Assembly: GCF_026914285.1 (NCBI RefSeq)
Contig: NZ_CP113864.1
Coordinates: 2,418,501-2,482,500 of the forward strand
DNA length: 64,000 bases
Origin: Caldicellulosiruptor naganoensis
GTDB lineage: Bacteria > Bacillota > Thermoanaerobacteria > Caldicellulosiruptorales > Caldicellulosiruptoraceae
Direction: 5' to 3'
In this document: positions 57,080-64,000 of the stretch, in pieces
Layout: each line of letters opens with the position of its first letter
How positions within the stretch are numbered: position 1 is the first letter of the stretch
Notes under the pieces: generated by a model
Seen by the model: only the letters and a program-made list of their open reading frames with translations
Database searches by the model: none
Told to the model about the DNA's origin: nothing
Made by a program: the position numbers and the translations under genes

Positions 57080-57526
57080 CAACCAAACTGTGCAAAACTG
57101 CACAAGTTTGGCGGCTGGGGTATTTGTATTCCGCCCTATCGTAGCTTTCCCAGCCCCAGCAGGCGGTATTTGGGAAAGCCATAGCCCCTGCCCCAAGAAG
57201 CAGGAACTTACGCCCTTACAGGTCTTCCCCACTTGCCCTGAAATCAAAAGCGATTTCAAGACAGACATATCACGCAGGACTCTGTCAGGGGAAAGTAGAC
57301 TTACCACCGCTACCCTGAGAACTTGCCAGAGATTGTGGTTCTTGCCACACAACTACCCGCACTTGTTCCATCCAGAGGCACAAATAGCCTCCCTGGCTCA
57401 CCCCCAGAGCTTTGTAAAATCCCTATCACCCTATCTATCGCTTTGAGTTGCTCTCTCCTAACGTTCGGGTTCTTAACTGCCTTCTTTACGTATTCCTTTA
57501 GCTCTTCCAGGCTGTTTGTATCAAGC
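57080..57526 (-). ncRNA. Putative TnpB guide RNA region, copy 3
   Basis: Longer version of the conserved element end, including a possible pairing of cagccccagcaggcgg with gcggctggggtatttg-type sequence. Function inferred from its place after tnpB. Confidence 0.4.
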
Positions 57527-57543
57527 CTACCAAGAAGCAACAT
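57310..57543 (-). CDS. Out-of-frame C-terminal extension of TnpB (copy 3)
   Basis: 77 codons overlapping the tnpB stop in the same way as in copy 1; differences from it are few (KKAVKNPNVRREQLKA, FVPLDGTSAGSCVART). Conservation of the overlapping frame in three copies argues that it either is used or was fixed before the copies spread. Confidence 0.5.
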   Translation of the reverse strand: MLLLGRLDTNSLEELKEYVKKAVKNPNVRREQLKAIDRVIGILQSSGGEPGRLFVPLDGTSAGSCVARTTISGKFSG

Positions 57544-58444
57544 ATAATTTGTGCGGTATCCTTTCTCTCAAGCCAAGTCCTCTTCGCGCTATTACATACG
57601 CTGCCGCAATATCCTTGCTCACCATATACTGCGGTGCATACTTCAACATCCCTATCACAGAAGTATACGCCGGGTCTACTTCTATAACCTCTATCCCTTC
57701 TCGCTTTGCCAGAAGTTTTACCTTCTCCAAAAGTGACCTGTACCCAAAATAGTGTCTTATCCGTCTTGATTTTCTACCTGAAAAGTCGCCTCTTCTGCCC
57801 CTGTCCTGTATGCTGAGGCTCTCAATCACTATCGCTTTTTGCTTCTCTTTCGCCAAAGGTTTTCCTGATGTGCTCATCGCCTGCAGAAGTTGGTTCCTGT
57901 CTATATACGTCTTATTCTTTATTTTCCACCCGGCTTGTATCCTCGCATATACATACTGCTTCTTCCCTACATTGATTCTGAGCAAGGTAGCGTTTTCATC
58001 TATCTCAATCCTTGTGTTGAGATTTCCTTTTTTGCTTTTGTCGCCTCTTGAGTATAGATTCCCTTTTCTTTTCTCCTGCCACTGATGTTGGAGTTTCTTG
58101 TACGCCCTACCGCTTATGTGTCGTCTCTTGAGCTTCTCAAACAGTTCTTTACTACCAAAAATGACCTTTCTGGGATTTTCTCCTTTCTTTTTGCAGGATT
58201 TTATAACACTCTCTGCTTTCATTATCGCATCATCAACGTAGCGTGAGTTTAGGGCAAAAACCTTCTGCAGCTCTCTTTTGAGTTCATCCCTTTTATGCCC
58301 TTCTAGCAGTCTTTTGTATGCATACCTCATACAAGAGGACCATCTTCTCATAAGGTCTAATACCTTTTGCTTATCTTCGCTGCTGTCAAAAACTAGCTTC
58401 GCCTGAACTGTTACCACCTCTTTGTCTATAAATCCTCGCTGCAA
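57527..58444 (-). pseudogene. tnpB: tnpB with in-frame deletion of the first RuvC motif (copy 3)
   Basis: 305 codons against 393 in copy 1. MSTSGKP joins directly to LAKEKQKAIVIESLSIQDRG, removing ~88 residues that hold the GIDTN aspartate. The ATG used by copy 1 is ATA here (GFIDKE), leaving TTG 58444 or a GTG just after. Glu (IVIES) and the last Asp (SKDIAAAY) remain. It should not cut DNA, but could still bind guide RNA. Confidence 0.85.
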
Positions 58445-58877
58445 AAAATGTTACTATCGCTATTAAGTCCTCTGCCAGTTCTCTGTTAATTTCTTCTTCG
58501 TTTCCTCTGCCATTTAACACTACAAGTTCTACCCCAAAACTCTCCATGAAAAACTTAAGATATTCAAATCTAAACCTTGCAAGCCTGTCAGGATACTCTA
58601 TTACAACTTTTGTAACTTCTCCTCTTTTGATTTTGTTCAAAAGTTTTAATAGTCCTCTCCTGTTTTCATCTACTTTGCTGGCTATTTCAGATATAACTTC
58701 ATACTGCCAACCTTGCAACTTGGCATATTCTTCAAGTCTTCTAATTTGGTTTTTAAGGTACTCTTCTTGCTTTTTAGTAGAGACTCTTGCATACAAAACA
58801 ACGGTTGGTTTTGGTTTTTCCTCTATCATGCCAAGTAGTTTTTCTATGTCTTCTTTTTTATACCTTCTCCTTCCCAT
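58386..58877 (-). CDS. tnpA: Serine recombinase TnpA of copy 3, lacking its start
   Basis: Nearly identical to 33053-33544 (163 codons). Resolvase motifs YARVSTKKQ and EYPDRLARFRFEYLKFF are intact. As in copy 1, the helix-turn-helix part upstream (SISRRTLINWEKEGLITPLR) is cut off by the same TAG. Confidence 0.85.
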   Translation of the reverse strand: MGRRRYKKEDIEKLLGMIEEKPKPTVVLYARVSTKKQEEYLKNQIRRLEEYAKLQGWQYEVISEIASKVDENRRGLLKLLNKIKRGEVTKVVIEYPDRLARFRFEYLKFFMESFGVELVVLNGRGNEEEINRELAEDLIAIVTFFAARIYRQRGGNSSGEASF

Positions 58878-59051
58878 AGGTAGCCTGAGAGATGTTATTA
58901 ACCCTTCCTTCTCCCAGTTTATTAGTGTTCTTCGGCTGATACTCTATATCTTATTAACCTTTTGCACACTTGGCAATATCTAACATCACCTAGTCAAAAT
59001 TATACCTTTTTGCATTGTTATTTTCAACTGTTGTGACCTCCTTATTTTCAA

Positions 59052-59067
59052 TGTTCCACGTGGAACA
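59052..59067. promoter_or_regulatory. parS site (downstream of parB)
   Basis: tgttccacgtggaaca, a perfect 16-bp palindrome matching the bacterial parS consensus (TGTTNCACGTGNAACA). It lies between the parB stop and the IS607-type copy. Confidence 0.92.
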
Positions 59068-59071
59068 TTTT

Positions 59072-59922
59072 TTATGGCATGAGTATTGAGATAATCTTTT
59101 CAAGTTCCTCGTCATTGTTAAACTCTATCTCAACTTTTCCCTTTTTTTTCTTCCTATAAATCTTTACTCTAAGACCAAATATCTTCATAAGATTTTCCTC
59201 AAGCTCCCTCAACACTTTATTTTCAACTTCATTCTTTTTTTGTTCATTCTTTGCCTTTATAATCTCTTCAAGTTCTCTCACACTCAAATTCTTGTCAACA
59301 ACAAGTTTTGCCAAATTCTCTCTTTCTGTTTCATCTTCTACCGACAAAAGCACCTTTGCGTGACCTTCTGAAATCTTTCCCTCAATAATCATCTGCAATA
59401 TATTCTGGCCAATATTTAATATCCTCAAGGAATTTGCAATCTTTGACCTTGAAATTCCAAGCTTTTTCGCAAGTTCTTCTTGAGTATACCCATATTCCTC
59501 TAAAAGCTTTTTATAAGCAAGCGCTTCTTCATATGGATTTAAGTCTTTTCGCTGAATATTTTCAATTAACGCGATCTCGGTTGTATTTGAATAGTTTCTC
59601 ACAATGCAAGGGACTTTTTGAAGTCCTGCTAATTTGCAAGCTCTAAGCCTTCTCTCCCCTGCAATTAGAATGTATTTATCTCCTTCTTTTCTCGCAATAA
59701 GCGGCTGAATAAGCCCAACACTTCTAATCGACTGTGCAAGTTCTTCAATTTCATTTTCATCAAATATTTTTCTTGGCTGGTCACCTGAGGGCAAAATCTT
59801 ATCAATTTCTATTTCTTCAACCTTCTCATTTGTAGTTTCCTGTACATTCTCCACATTCTCCTCAAAGCTTTGGGTACTATCAGCAAACAGGGCATCAAGT
59901 CCCTTGCCAAGTCTTTTTTTCA
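59072..59922 (-). CDS. parB: Chromosome-partitioning protein ParB (Spo0J type)
   Basis: 283 residues from ATG 59920-59922 (MKKRLGKGLDALFADSTQSF) behind AGAGGTG; the upstream 11 codons of the longest frame overlap parA. ParB is a CTP-binding clamp that loads at parS. Seen: DQPRKIFDENEIEELAQSIR, LIQPLIARKEGDKYILIAGE (GERRLRA CTP-binding motif), ENIQRKDLNPYEEA, and the helix-turn-helix YTQEELAKKLGISRSKIANS. It starts 5 bp past parA's stop. Confidence 0.96.
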
Positions 59923-59927
59923 TAAAA

Positions 59928-60713
59928 TTACACCTCTTTGATATTATTCTTTTCAATCTTTATCAGGTACTCATCAGCAAGTTCCATATATGCCCTTGCA
60001 CCTTTAGAATCAGGGTCGTAAAAAATCCCGGGAAGTCCAAACGAAGGTGCCTCAGAGAGCCTCACATTCCTTGGGATTATGCTCAAAAAAACCTTCTCGC
60101 CAAAATACTTTTTCACCTCTTCTACAACCTCAAGAGAAAGATTTGTTCTTGAGTCAAACATGGTAAGTACAACACCATCAATCTCAAGATGTTTGTTCAA
60201 ATGTTTTCTTACAAGATTTATTGTATTGGAAAGCTGCGAAAGCCCCTCTAAAGCATAGTACTCACATTGAATGGGTATTATAACAGAATCAGATGCAGCC
60301 AAAGCATTAAGCGTTAATAATCCCAAAGACGGTGGACAGTCAATGAATATGTAATCATATTCGTTTTTGATAGATTCAATTGCATCTTTTAACCTATACT
60401 CTCTTGCGATCATAGAGACAAGCTCAATCTCACTACCTGCCAAATTTATATTGGCAGGGCATATATCTAAGTTTTTAAATTTATCCTTTATTATAACATC
60501 TCTTATATCCGCACTACCTATCAGAACCTCATACGTTGTCTTTTCTAATGCCTTTTTGTCAATGCCAAAACCACTTGTGAGATTTCCCTGAGGGTCACAG
60601 TCAATAGCTAATACTTTTTTACCCTTTGAGCTTATAGCAGCAGTCAAATTTACACAGGTTGTTGTCTTACCAACCCCACCTTTTTGATTGACAATTGCCA
60701 CAACTCTTGCCAT
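59928..60713 (-). CDS. parA: Chromosome-partitioning ATPase ParA (Soj type)
   Basis: 261 residues. The deviant Walker A motif KGGVGKTT (IVNQKGGVGKTTTCVNLTAA), Walker A' DCDPQGNLTSGFG, and DCPPSLGLLTLNALAASDSV are intact. ParA dimerises with ATP on DNA and is regulated by ParB. The divergent PHO-controlled genes start 180 bp away. A parS site lies 48 bp before its start. Confidence 0.96.
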   Translation of the reverse strand: MARVVAIVNQKGGVGKTTTCVNLTAAISSKGKKVLAIDCDPQGNLTSGFGIDKKALEKTTYEVLIGSADIRDVIIKDKFKNLDICPANINLAGSEIELVSMIAREYRLKDAIESIKNEYDYIFIDCPPSLGLLTLNALAASDSVIIPIQCEYYALEGLSQLSNTINLVRKHLNKHLEIDGVVLTMFDSRTNLSLEVVEEVKKYFGEKVFLSIIPRNVRLSEAPSFGLPGIFYDPDSKGARAYMELADEYLIKIEKNNIKEV

Positions 60714-60761
60714 TGCCTCTGTTTTTCCTCACCATTTTTTAATTAGATTATATCACAAGAA

Positions 60762-60777
60762 TGTTCCACGTGGAACA
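60762..60777. promoter_or_regulatory. parS site (upstream of parA)
   Basis: tgttccacgtggaaca, identical to the site at 59052. It lies in the gap between parA and the pstS-like gene, 16 bp before the PHO box, so ParB binding might also affect transcription there. Confidence 0.92.
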
Positions 60778-60792
60778 TTTTGTATTTATGAT

Positions 60793-60875
60793 TTAACAAT
60801 TTTTTAACATTTTTAAAACATAGATTTAACACAATTTAAACAAAGATTTAACACAAGCTTAATCTAAATTAAACA
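60793..60875 (+). promoter_or_regulatory. Extended PHO box: eight hexamers at 11-bp period
   Basis: Hexamers start at 60793, 60804, 60815, 60826, 60837, 60848, 60859 and 60870: ttaaca, ttaaca, aaaaca, ttaaca, taaaca, ttaaca, ttaatc, taaaca, each 5 bp apart. This is the TT(A/C/T)ACA direct-repeat signature bound by PhoP in Bacillus. A -10-like tatatt follows near 60884. It should make the two genes downstream respond to phosphate starvation. Confidence 0.88.
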
Positions 60876-60928
60876 AAAGGATACTATATTTTAAGATGAA
60901 AAAACAAAATTCAGGAGGGGTTTTAAAG

Positions 60929-62077
60929 ATGAAAAAGTTCATTTCAAAATCAAAAAATCTCATTTCAATTTTGATTGCTTTTTCTATCTTAGCATCAGCT
61001 CTATTTGCCCATACAACAAGCTTTGCTCAGACACTTAATGTAAAATCAAAGTCATTACCCACATCTACAAACCAAAGGCAGATAGTAATTACATTTTCAG
61101 AGAATATCTCAAAAGGTGAAAACTACAATAAAATTACACTTACCAAAAACAAAAAGTCAAAAGTTGCATTCACAGCTTCAATTGCAGCAAACAAACTCAT
61201 CATATCAATAAAAGATCCTTTGACACCGAAAGCACAGTACCAACTTATAATCCCCGCAAAGGCAGTAAAAGGCACAAAAGGGGCGTCTAACAGAGAATTA
61301 AAATTTACATTTATTCCACAATCACAATCCACAAATCTTTCTGGAAGGATACTCATTGCAGGTTCAACATCTGTTCAGCCACTTGCCGATGAGCTTGCTA
61401 AATACTTCATGCAGCAAAATCCAAAGGTTTCTATTGAGGTTCAAGGTGGAGGGTCATCTGTTGGTATAAAATCCGCTATCCAAGGCATTGTTGATATTGG
61501 AACATCATCAAGAGAACTCACAGAAGATGAGAGAAAGCAGCTTGCCGCAAAAGGTTGGCAGGAGATAAAGATTGCAGAAGATGGAATAGCAGTAATTGTA
61601 CATAAGACAAATCCAGTTTCTAACTTGAGTGTTGAGCAAATAAGAGATATATTCTCTGGCAAAATTAAAAACTGGAAAGAGGTTGGCGGTAAAAACGCTC
61701 CTATTGTAGTTGTTACACGTGAGGAAGGTTCAGGTACAAGAGGAGCATTTGAAGAGATAGTTATGGGCAAAGCAAAGATAACAGACTCGGCAATTGTTCA
61801 GCCATCAACAGGTGCTGTCAAAACAACAGTATCACAGGATGAAAACGCAATAGGATTTATTTCGCTTGGCGTTTTGGACAGCACAGTAAAAGGTGTAAAA
61901 GTTGATGGAGTTGAACCAACAGAGAAAAATGTAAAGCTTGGAAAGTACAAAGTTAAAAGGCCATTCCTTTTCTTAGTATCAAAGAATCCAAGTAGAGTGA
62001 CAAAAGCATTTGTAGACTTTGTACTATCAGATGAAGGTCAGGCAATTGTCGCAAAGAATTATATCTCCGTTAAATAA
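60929..62077 (+). CDS. pstS: Phosphate-binding protein (PstS type) with N-terminal Ig-like domain
   Basis: 382 residues from ATG 60929 behind AGGAGGGG. Signal peptide (NLISILIAFSILASALFAHT), then an SbsA-type Ig-like domain (~38-125: QRQIVITFSENISKGENYNK, AQYQLIIPAKAVKGTKGASN), then a PstS-type phosphate-binding fold: ILIAGSTSVQPLADELAKYF, GGGSSVGIKSAIQG, IGTSSRELTEDE, TREEGSGTRGAFEEI, IGFISLGVLD. The serines and threonines that hold phosphate are present. No lipobox is visible, so the Ig-like domain may serve for envelope attachment. The Pst permease is not adjacent. Confidence 0.9.
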   Translation: MKKFISKSKNLISILIAFSILASALFAHTTSFAQTLNVKSKSLPTSTNQRQIVITFSENISKGENYNKITLTKNKKSKVAFTASIAANKLIISIKDPLTPKAQYQLIIPAKAVKGTKGASNRELKFTFIPQSQSTNLSGRILIAGSTSVQPLADELAKYFMQQNPKVSIEVQGGGSSVGIKSAIQGIVDIGTSSRELTEDERKQLAAKGWQEIKIAEDGIAVIVHKTNPVSNLSVEQIRDIFSGKIKNWKEVGGKNAPIVVVTREEGSGTRGAFEEIVMGKAKITDSAIVQPSTGAVKTTVSQDENAIGFISLGVLDSTVKGVKVDGVEPTEKNVKLGKYKVKRPFLFLVSKNPSRVTKAFVDFVLSDEGQAIVAKNYISVK

Positions 62078-62114
62078 AAAAATAGCAGGATAGAAGGGAG
62101 GACATTCTATTAGC

Positions 62115-63758
62115 ATGAAAAAATTTTTAAAATCTAAAAAGGCTACTATAATCTCGGTACTTCTTATTCTCTGTCTTGTTTTAAGCACCCTTGTCTTTGC
62201 AAGCCAAGAAGCTGATGAAAACTCTAACAAAGTCAAAAACGTAATACTCATGATACCAGATGGCATGACAATAGCCCACACCACTTTGGCAAGATGGTAT
62301 CAAGGCGGAGAACCTCTTTCAATGGATGAGATAGCATGTGGGCTTGTGAGAACACATTCTGCAAACAACCCAATAACTGACTCAGCACCAGCTGCAACAG
62401 CATATGCAACAGGATACAAAACACAAAACAGATATCTTTCCATCTATCCTGAGATTGCTTCAATGCCAGGTGTTGGCCAGGTTGAAGAAAAAGACTTCTT
62501 CAAACCAATCGTGACAATCTTAGAAGCAGCAAAAAAGATTGGAAAGTCAACAGGCCTTGTTGTAACTTGTCAATTTCCCCATGCAACACCTGCAGCCTTT
62601 GCAGCGCATACAGATAATAGGAATGACTACGAAAACATAGCTGAACAGATGGTTTACAATCAGGTTGATGTTGTATTTGGTGGTGGGTGGAAGTATATTG
62701 ATAAAAATCAAAGAAAAGACAAAGAGGATTTAGTTCAGTATTTAAAAAACAATGCATTTGTTGTAACAAACAAGTGGGAAGATTTGAAAAACAAATCACC
62801 AAGAAAGGTTTGGGGACTTTTTGCTCGGGATGCAATGCACTATGACTTTGATAGAAGCGGAACAGGTGAACCATCGTTGGCTGAGATGACACAAAAAGCA
62901 CTGCAGATTTTATCAAAAAACAAAAATGGATTTTTCTTGATGGTTGAAGGAAGTCAAATAGACTGGGCATCACATGCAAATGACCCTGTTGGTGTTGTCT
63001 CAGAGGTGCTTGCGTTTGACAAGGCAGTAAAAGTAGCCTTAGATTTTGCAAAATCAAGAGATGATACAGCAGTAATAATTGCATCAGACCACAATAACGG
63101 TGGAATGACCTTAGGAAATTACTCAACTAAAATAGATTCTGTTTTTCTCAATGATTTCTTAAAATATATCAAAAAAGCAAAAAGAACAGGCAGTGGAATT
63201 GAAGATTTGCTTGGAAACAACAGGACAGATGAGAATATCAAAAAAATAGTTTCACAATATTACGGAGTTGACAATCTCACTCAAGATGAAATAGATGCAA
63301 TCAAAAAGGCGCCAGCAGGAAGGCTTAATTATGTTCTCGGTCCAATCATCAGCAAGCGTTCATATATCGGCTGGACTACAAATGAGCACACAGGTGAAGA
63401 GGTTGTACTGTATGCCTACCATCCAAACGGATATGTTCCTCATGGTGTTATAGACAACACAGAAGTTTGTGATTATATGGCTGAGATTTTGGGAATAGAC
63501 CTTGGCAGTTTCAACCAAAATAGTTACATTTCGAACGTAGATTTAGAAGAAAAGGGTTTTGATGTCACAATTGATACAAGCAATCCAAATAATGTTCAGC
63601 TTGTGATAAATATCAAAGGCAAGACATATATTGTGCCACAAAATAAGAATATAGTAATTGAAGGAAACAAACAATATACTCTCAAATATGTAAATGTGTA
63701 CATTCCAAGTGCAAAAAGATTCTTCGTGTCAAGTGAGATAGAAGAAATATTGAAATAG
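62115..63758 (+). CDS. phoA: Alkaline phosphatase
   Basis: 547 residues. Signal peptide (IISVLLILCLVLSTLVFASQ). Metal and nucleophile motifs of the PhoA superfamily: NVILMIPDGMTIAH (~49), TDSAPAATAYATG (catalytic Ser ~90), HATPAAFAAHTDNR, EGSQIDWASHAND, IASDHNNGGMTLG and TTNEHTGEEVVLYA. It is longer than the E. coli enzyme (~470), with a C-terminal beta-rich tail from ~450. It follows the PstS-like gene by 37 bp and shares its PHO box, giving an operon that frees phosphate from esters and captures it outside the cell. Confidence 0.95.
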   Translation: MKKFLKSKKATIISVLLILCLVLSTLVFASQEADENSNKVKNVILMIPDGMTIAHTTLARWYQGGEPLSMDEIACGLVRTHSANNPITDSAPAATAYATGYKTQNRYLSIYPEIASMPGVGQVEEKDFFKPIVTILEAAKKIGKSTGLVVTCQFPHATPAAFAAHTDNRNDYENIAEQMVYNQVDVVFGGGWKYIDKNQRKDKEDLVQYLKNNAFVVTNKWEDLKNKSPRKVWGLFARDAMHYDFDRSGTGEPSLAEMTQKALQILSKNKNGFFLMVEGSQIDWASHANDPVGVVSEVLAFDKAVKVALDFAKSRDDTAVIIASDHNNGGMTLGNYSTKIDSVFLNDFLKYIKKAKRTGSGIEDLLGNNRTDENIKKIVSQYYGVDNLTQDEIDAIKKAPAGRLNYVLGPIISKRSYIGWTTNEHTGEEVVLYAYHPNGYVPHGVIDNTEVCDYMAEILGIDLGSFNQNSYISNVDLEEKGFDVTIDTSNPNNVQLVINIKGKTYIVPQNKNIVIEGNKQYTLKYVNVYIPSAKRFFVSSEIEEILK

Positions 63759-63759
63759 A

Positions 63760-64000
63760 TTAAAGATAATTTGTGCCCTCACAAAATGTGTGGGGGCATT
63801 TTCTTTTTAAAAAAAATACCTCCTCATCTTTCGAGGAGGCTTGCGGGGATTTTTCATTTATTCTAACGATTATTTCGTAGTATGCCTCAGTTTTATTTTC
63901 TCTTATATCATAATTTATATCAGTTTTTTGAAAAATTTTCAAGGCCTTTTTTATAGTGTTGTAAACAACCTTGCAACCGTTCATTGAAACCTTAATTACC
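63760..64000 (-). CDS. Unrecognised small protein, 5' end beyond the window
   Basis: The minus-strand frame is open to the right edge (VIKVSMNGCKVVYNTIKKAL, KTDINYDIRENKTEAYYEII) and runs to a stop at 63760. Its last ~20 codons pass through a terminator-like hairpin (63819-63839) and into the phoA terminator, which is unusual; the true end may be earlier, hidden by a frameshift. An ATG at 63982-63984 would give 74 residues. No family recognised. Confidence 0.45.
   Translation of the reverse strand, partial: VIKVSMNGCKVVYNTIKKALKIFQKTDINYDIRENKTEAYYEIIVRINEKSPQASSKDEEVFFLKRKCPHTFCEGTNYL
63774..63806 (+). terminator. Terminator of the PstS-like/phoA operon
   Basis: tgccctcaca (63774-63783) pairs with tgtgtgggggca (63787-63798) with a bulge, then ttttcttttt. 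Confidence 0.82.
63806..63839 (-). terminator. Terminator-like hairpin of the minus-strand gene
   Basis: cctcctc (63819-63825) pairs with gaggagg (63833-63839); the minus strand continues with tattttttttaaaa. It lies inside the apparent frame of the 63760-64000 gene. Confidence 0.65.

Larger units (their letters stand above)
57074..59042 (-). mobile_element. IS607-type element, copy 3, inserted between parB and DUF4446
   Basis: Left end cctagtcaaccaaactg; right end gttgtgacctcct, 9 bp from a parS site. Contains tnpA, an internally deleted tnpB and the full guide-RNA-like end. The ~75 bp missing from copy 1 (gtttggcggctggggtattt...) are present here and in copy 2. Confidence 0.9.

Overview
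The window looks like chromosome from an AT-rich, low-GC Gram-positive thermophile, most probably Caldicellulosiruptor or a close relative. That is an inference from several things together: SLH-anchored surface proteins, soj/spo0J with 16-bp parS sites, strong AGGAGG-type ribosome sites, UUG/GUG starts, and the IS types present. No database search was possible. Functional names rest on recognised motifs; coordinates were read from the sequence.

Layout. 1-552: start of CTP synthase (pyrG), running off the left edge. 719-8923: a minus-strand block of exported proteins (an SLH-transglutaminase giant, a CPBP membrane protease, two secreted proteins), nearly all carrying frameshifts or stops. 9128-10267: a macrodomain protein and a coiled-coil protein. 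10347-22614: a minus-strand exopolysaccharide cluster (polyprenyl-phosphate sugar transferase, five glycosyltransferases, two Wzy/ligase-type membrane proteins) with a membrane-anchored Nudix protein wedged against a duplicated sugar-transferase tail and a metallo-beta-lactamase-fold protein at its head. 22784-26466: SpoIIM-like protein, tRNA-Glu, tRNA-Lys, an ABC-transporter relic, purA and thiT.

26567-43943 is the accessory heart of the window. Two paralogous gene pairs (A = SLH-like exported protein, B = large exported protein) lie in the same orientation. Pair 1 has an intact A (39275-41155) and a B gene interrupted by an IS1182-type and an IS1634-type element; removing both restores one reading frame. 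In pair 2, A has a nonsense codon and B has a nonsense codon, a frameshift and a 3' end replaced by an IS607-type element end. IS607-type elements (tnpA + tnpB) occur as one full-length copy, one shorter copy with an internal tnpB deletion, one degraded copy and one solo end, and a four-repeat CRISPR array without cas genes follows. 44290-49112 is a defence patch: a thiT relic, a DUF3800 protein, and an AlwI-like restriction enzyme with two adenine-type methyltransferases.

49242-63758 is mostly housekeeping and signalling: a chemoreceptor, a CAP-domain protein, a lone fumarase alpha subunit, and CvpA, DUF5711, SpoIIE-type phosphatase and DUF4446 genes followed (against transcription) by parB and parA. 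An IS607-type copy has landed between parB and DUF4446, and a parS site lies at each end of parAB. The right end holds a phosphate-starvation unit: a phosphate-binding protein with an added Ig-like domain and an alkaline phosphatase, behind eight PHO-box hexamers at an exact 11-bp period.

The most striking themes are the parallel decay of exported-protein genes by single-base lesions and ISs, the well-preserved noncoding end of the IS607/TnpB elements (a likely guide-RNA region), and the extended PHO box.
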